Origin: JBLHKW01 sp047618565
GTDB taxonomy: Bacteria; Planctomycetota; UBA1135; GCA-002686595
Length of the DNA: 64,000 nucleotides
Reading direction: 5' to 3'
NCBI GenBank assembly: GCA_047618565.1
Contig: JBLHKW010000001.1
Location: 1-64,000, forward strand
In this document: piece by piece, positions 63,859 to 64,000 of the stretch
How positions within the stretch are numbered: position 1 is the stretch's first letter
How the letters are laid out: each line of letters opens with the position of its first letter
Notes under the pieces: model-generated
Seen by the model: only the letters and a program-made list of their open reading frames with translations
Database searches by the model: none
Told to the model about the DNA's origin: nothing
Program-made: the position numbers and the translations under genes

Positions 63859-64000
63859 ATGATCCGACTTCAGATTCCGTCGCGTTCCGGCGGCGCTTTT
63901 CTGGCGGCCTGTGCGCTCGCGTCGTTCGGATGCCGTGCCGAACGTCACGCCACGCTTGGCCCGATCGATCAGTCCGCAGCCTCCGTTCCCGGCAGCCTGA
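63859..64000 (+). CDS. N-terminal part of a lipoprotein (runs off window)
   Basis: The first 47 codons are visible from the ATG at 63859, with GGGAG upstream. A signal peptide (FLAACALASFGC) ends in a lipobox. The gene belongs to the kinase/protease run. The function cannot be inferred. Confidence 0.6.
   Translation, partial: MIRLQIPSRSGGAFLAACALASFGCRAERHATLGPIDQSAASVPGSL

Noticed and set aside
1..64000. CRISPR arrays, tRNA and rRNA genes
   Set aside because: No regularly spaced repeat, no cloverleaf with a TTCRA loop and CCA end, and no rRNA signature was found by eye; a covariance-model search would be decisive.

Overview
The window is about 64 kb of high-GC bacterial chromosome. I infer a planctomycete-type organism from gene content. 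There are many large secreted beta-propeller, HEAT and PKD proteins, a sulfatase, an exosortase-like sortase pair, and a Ser/Thr kinase fused to a SUMF1-like domain. Five secreted proteins end in the same unusual module (FQFWYRD...NLSDGLRVxF), which I associate from memory with marine planctomycetes. No rRNA, tRNA or CRISPR array was seen, so the assignment is unproven.

Layout. 0.1-2.1 kb: a truncated carboxymuconolactone-decarboxylase-like gene, then sigma factor, zinc anti-sigma-like protein and an SRAP/HMCES DNA-protein crosslink protein. 2.2-10.3 kb: propeller lipoprotein, DNRLRE protein, esterase, M29-like metallopeptidase, a porin/phosphate-binding protein pair, and a small CxxC protein. 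10.4-23 kb: recN, an exosortase pair, orn, a secreted module protein, tandem phosphoribosyltransferase, CoA-binding protein, SDR, M16 peptidase, PilZ and FUN14 proteins. 23-24.5 kb: a decayed IS1182-type insertion sequence beside a palindromic repeat. 24.5-34 kb: degenerate hybrid kinase, sulfatase, a broken outer-membrane gene, acyltransferase plus SGNH hydrolase. 34-38 kb: a giant sugar-dehydrogenase/PKD/discoidin-like protein and a frameshifted globin. 38.5-45.7 kb (minus strand): sensor kinase, HAMP protein, HEAT protein and three type IV pilin-like proteins. 45.9-53.5 kb: CDGSH iron-sulfur protein, two more module proteins, cutC, a Cys-rich secreted orphan. 53.7-64 kb: two-component propeller hybrid kinase, frameshifted pentapeptide-repeat gene, and a kinase-SUMF1 / small secreted / subtilisin / lipoprotein run that leaves the window.

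Two themes deserve follow-up. First, a family of palindromic elements is bounded by CTAG. Two of them sit exactly between the stop codons of convergent genes, supplying or preserving both TAG/TGA ends; one element end truncates a gene; and an IS with CTAG at both ends is nested at the edge of another. Removing the IS and repeat at 23.07-24.54 kb restores an overlapping convergent gene pair. Second, the C-terminal module recurs on five otherwise unrelated secreted proteins in 47 kb. Several genes are in decay (globin, pentapeptide-repeat, outer-membrane protein, transposase, AhpD-like), one through a visible 11-bp tandem duplication.
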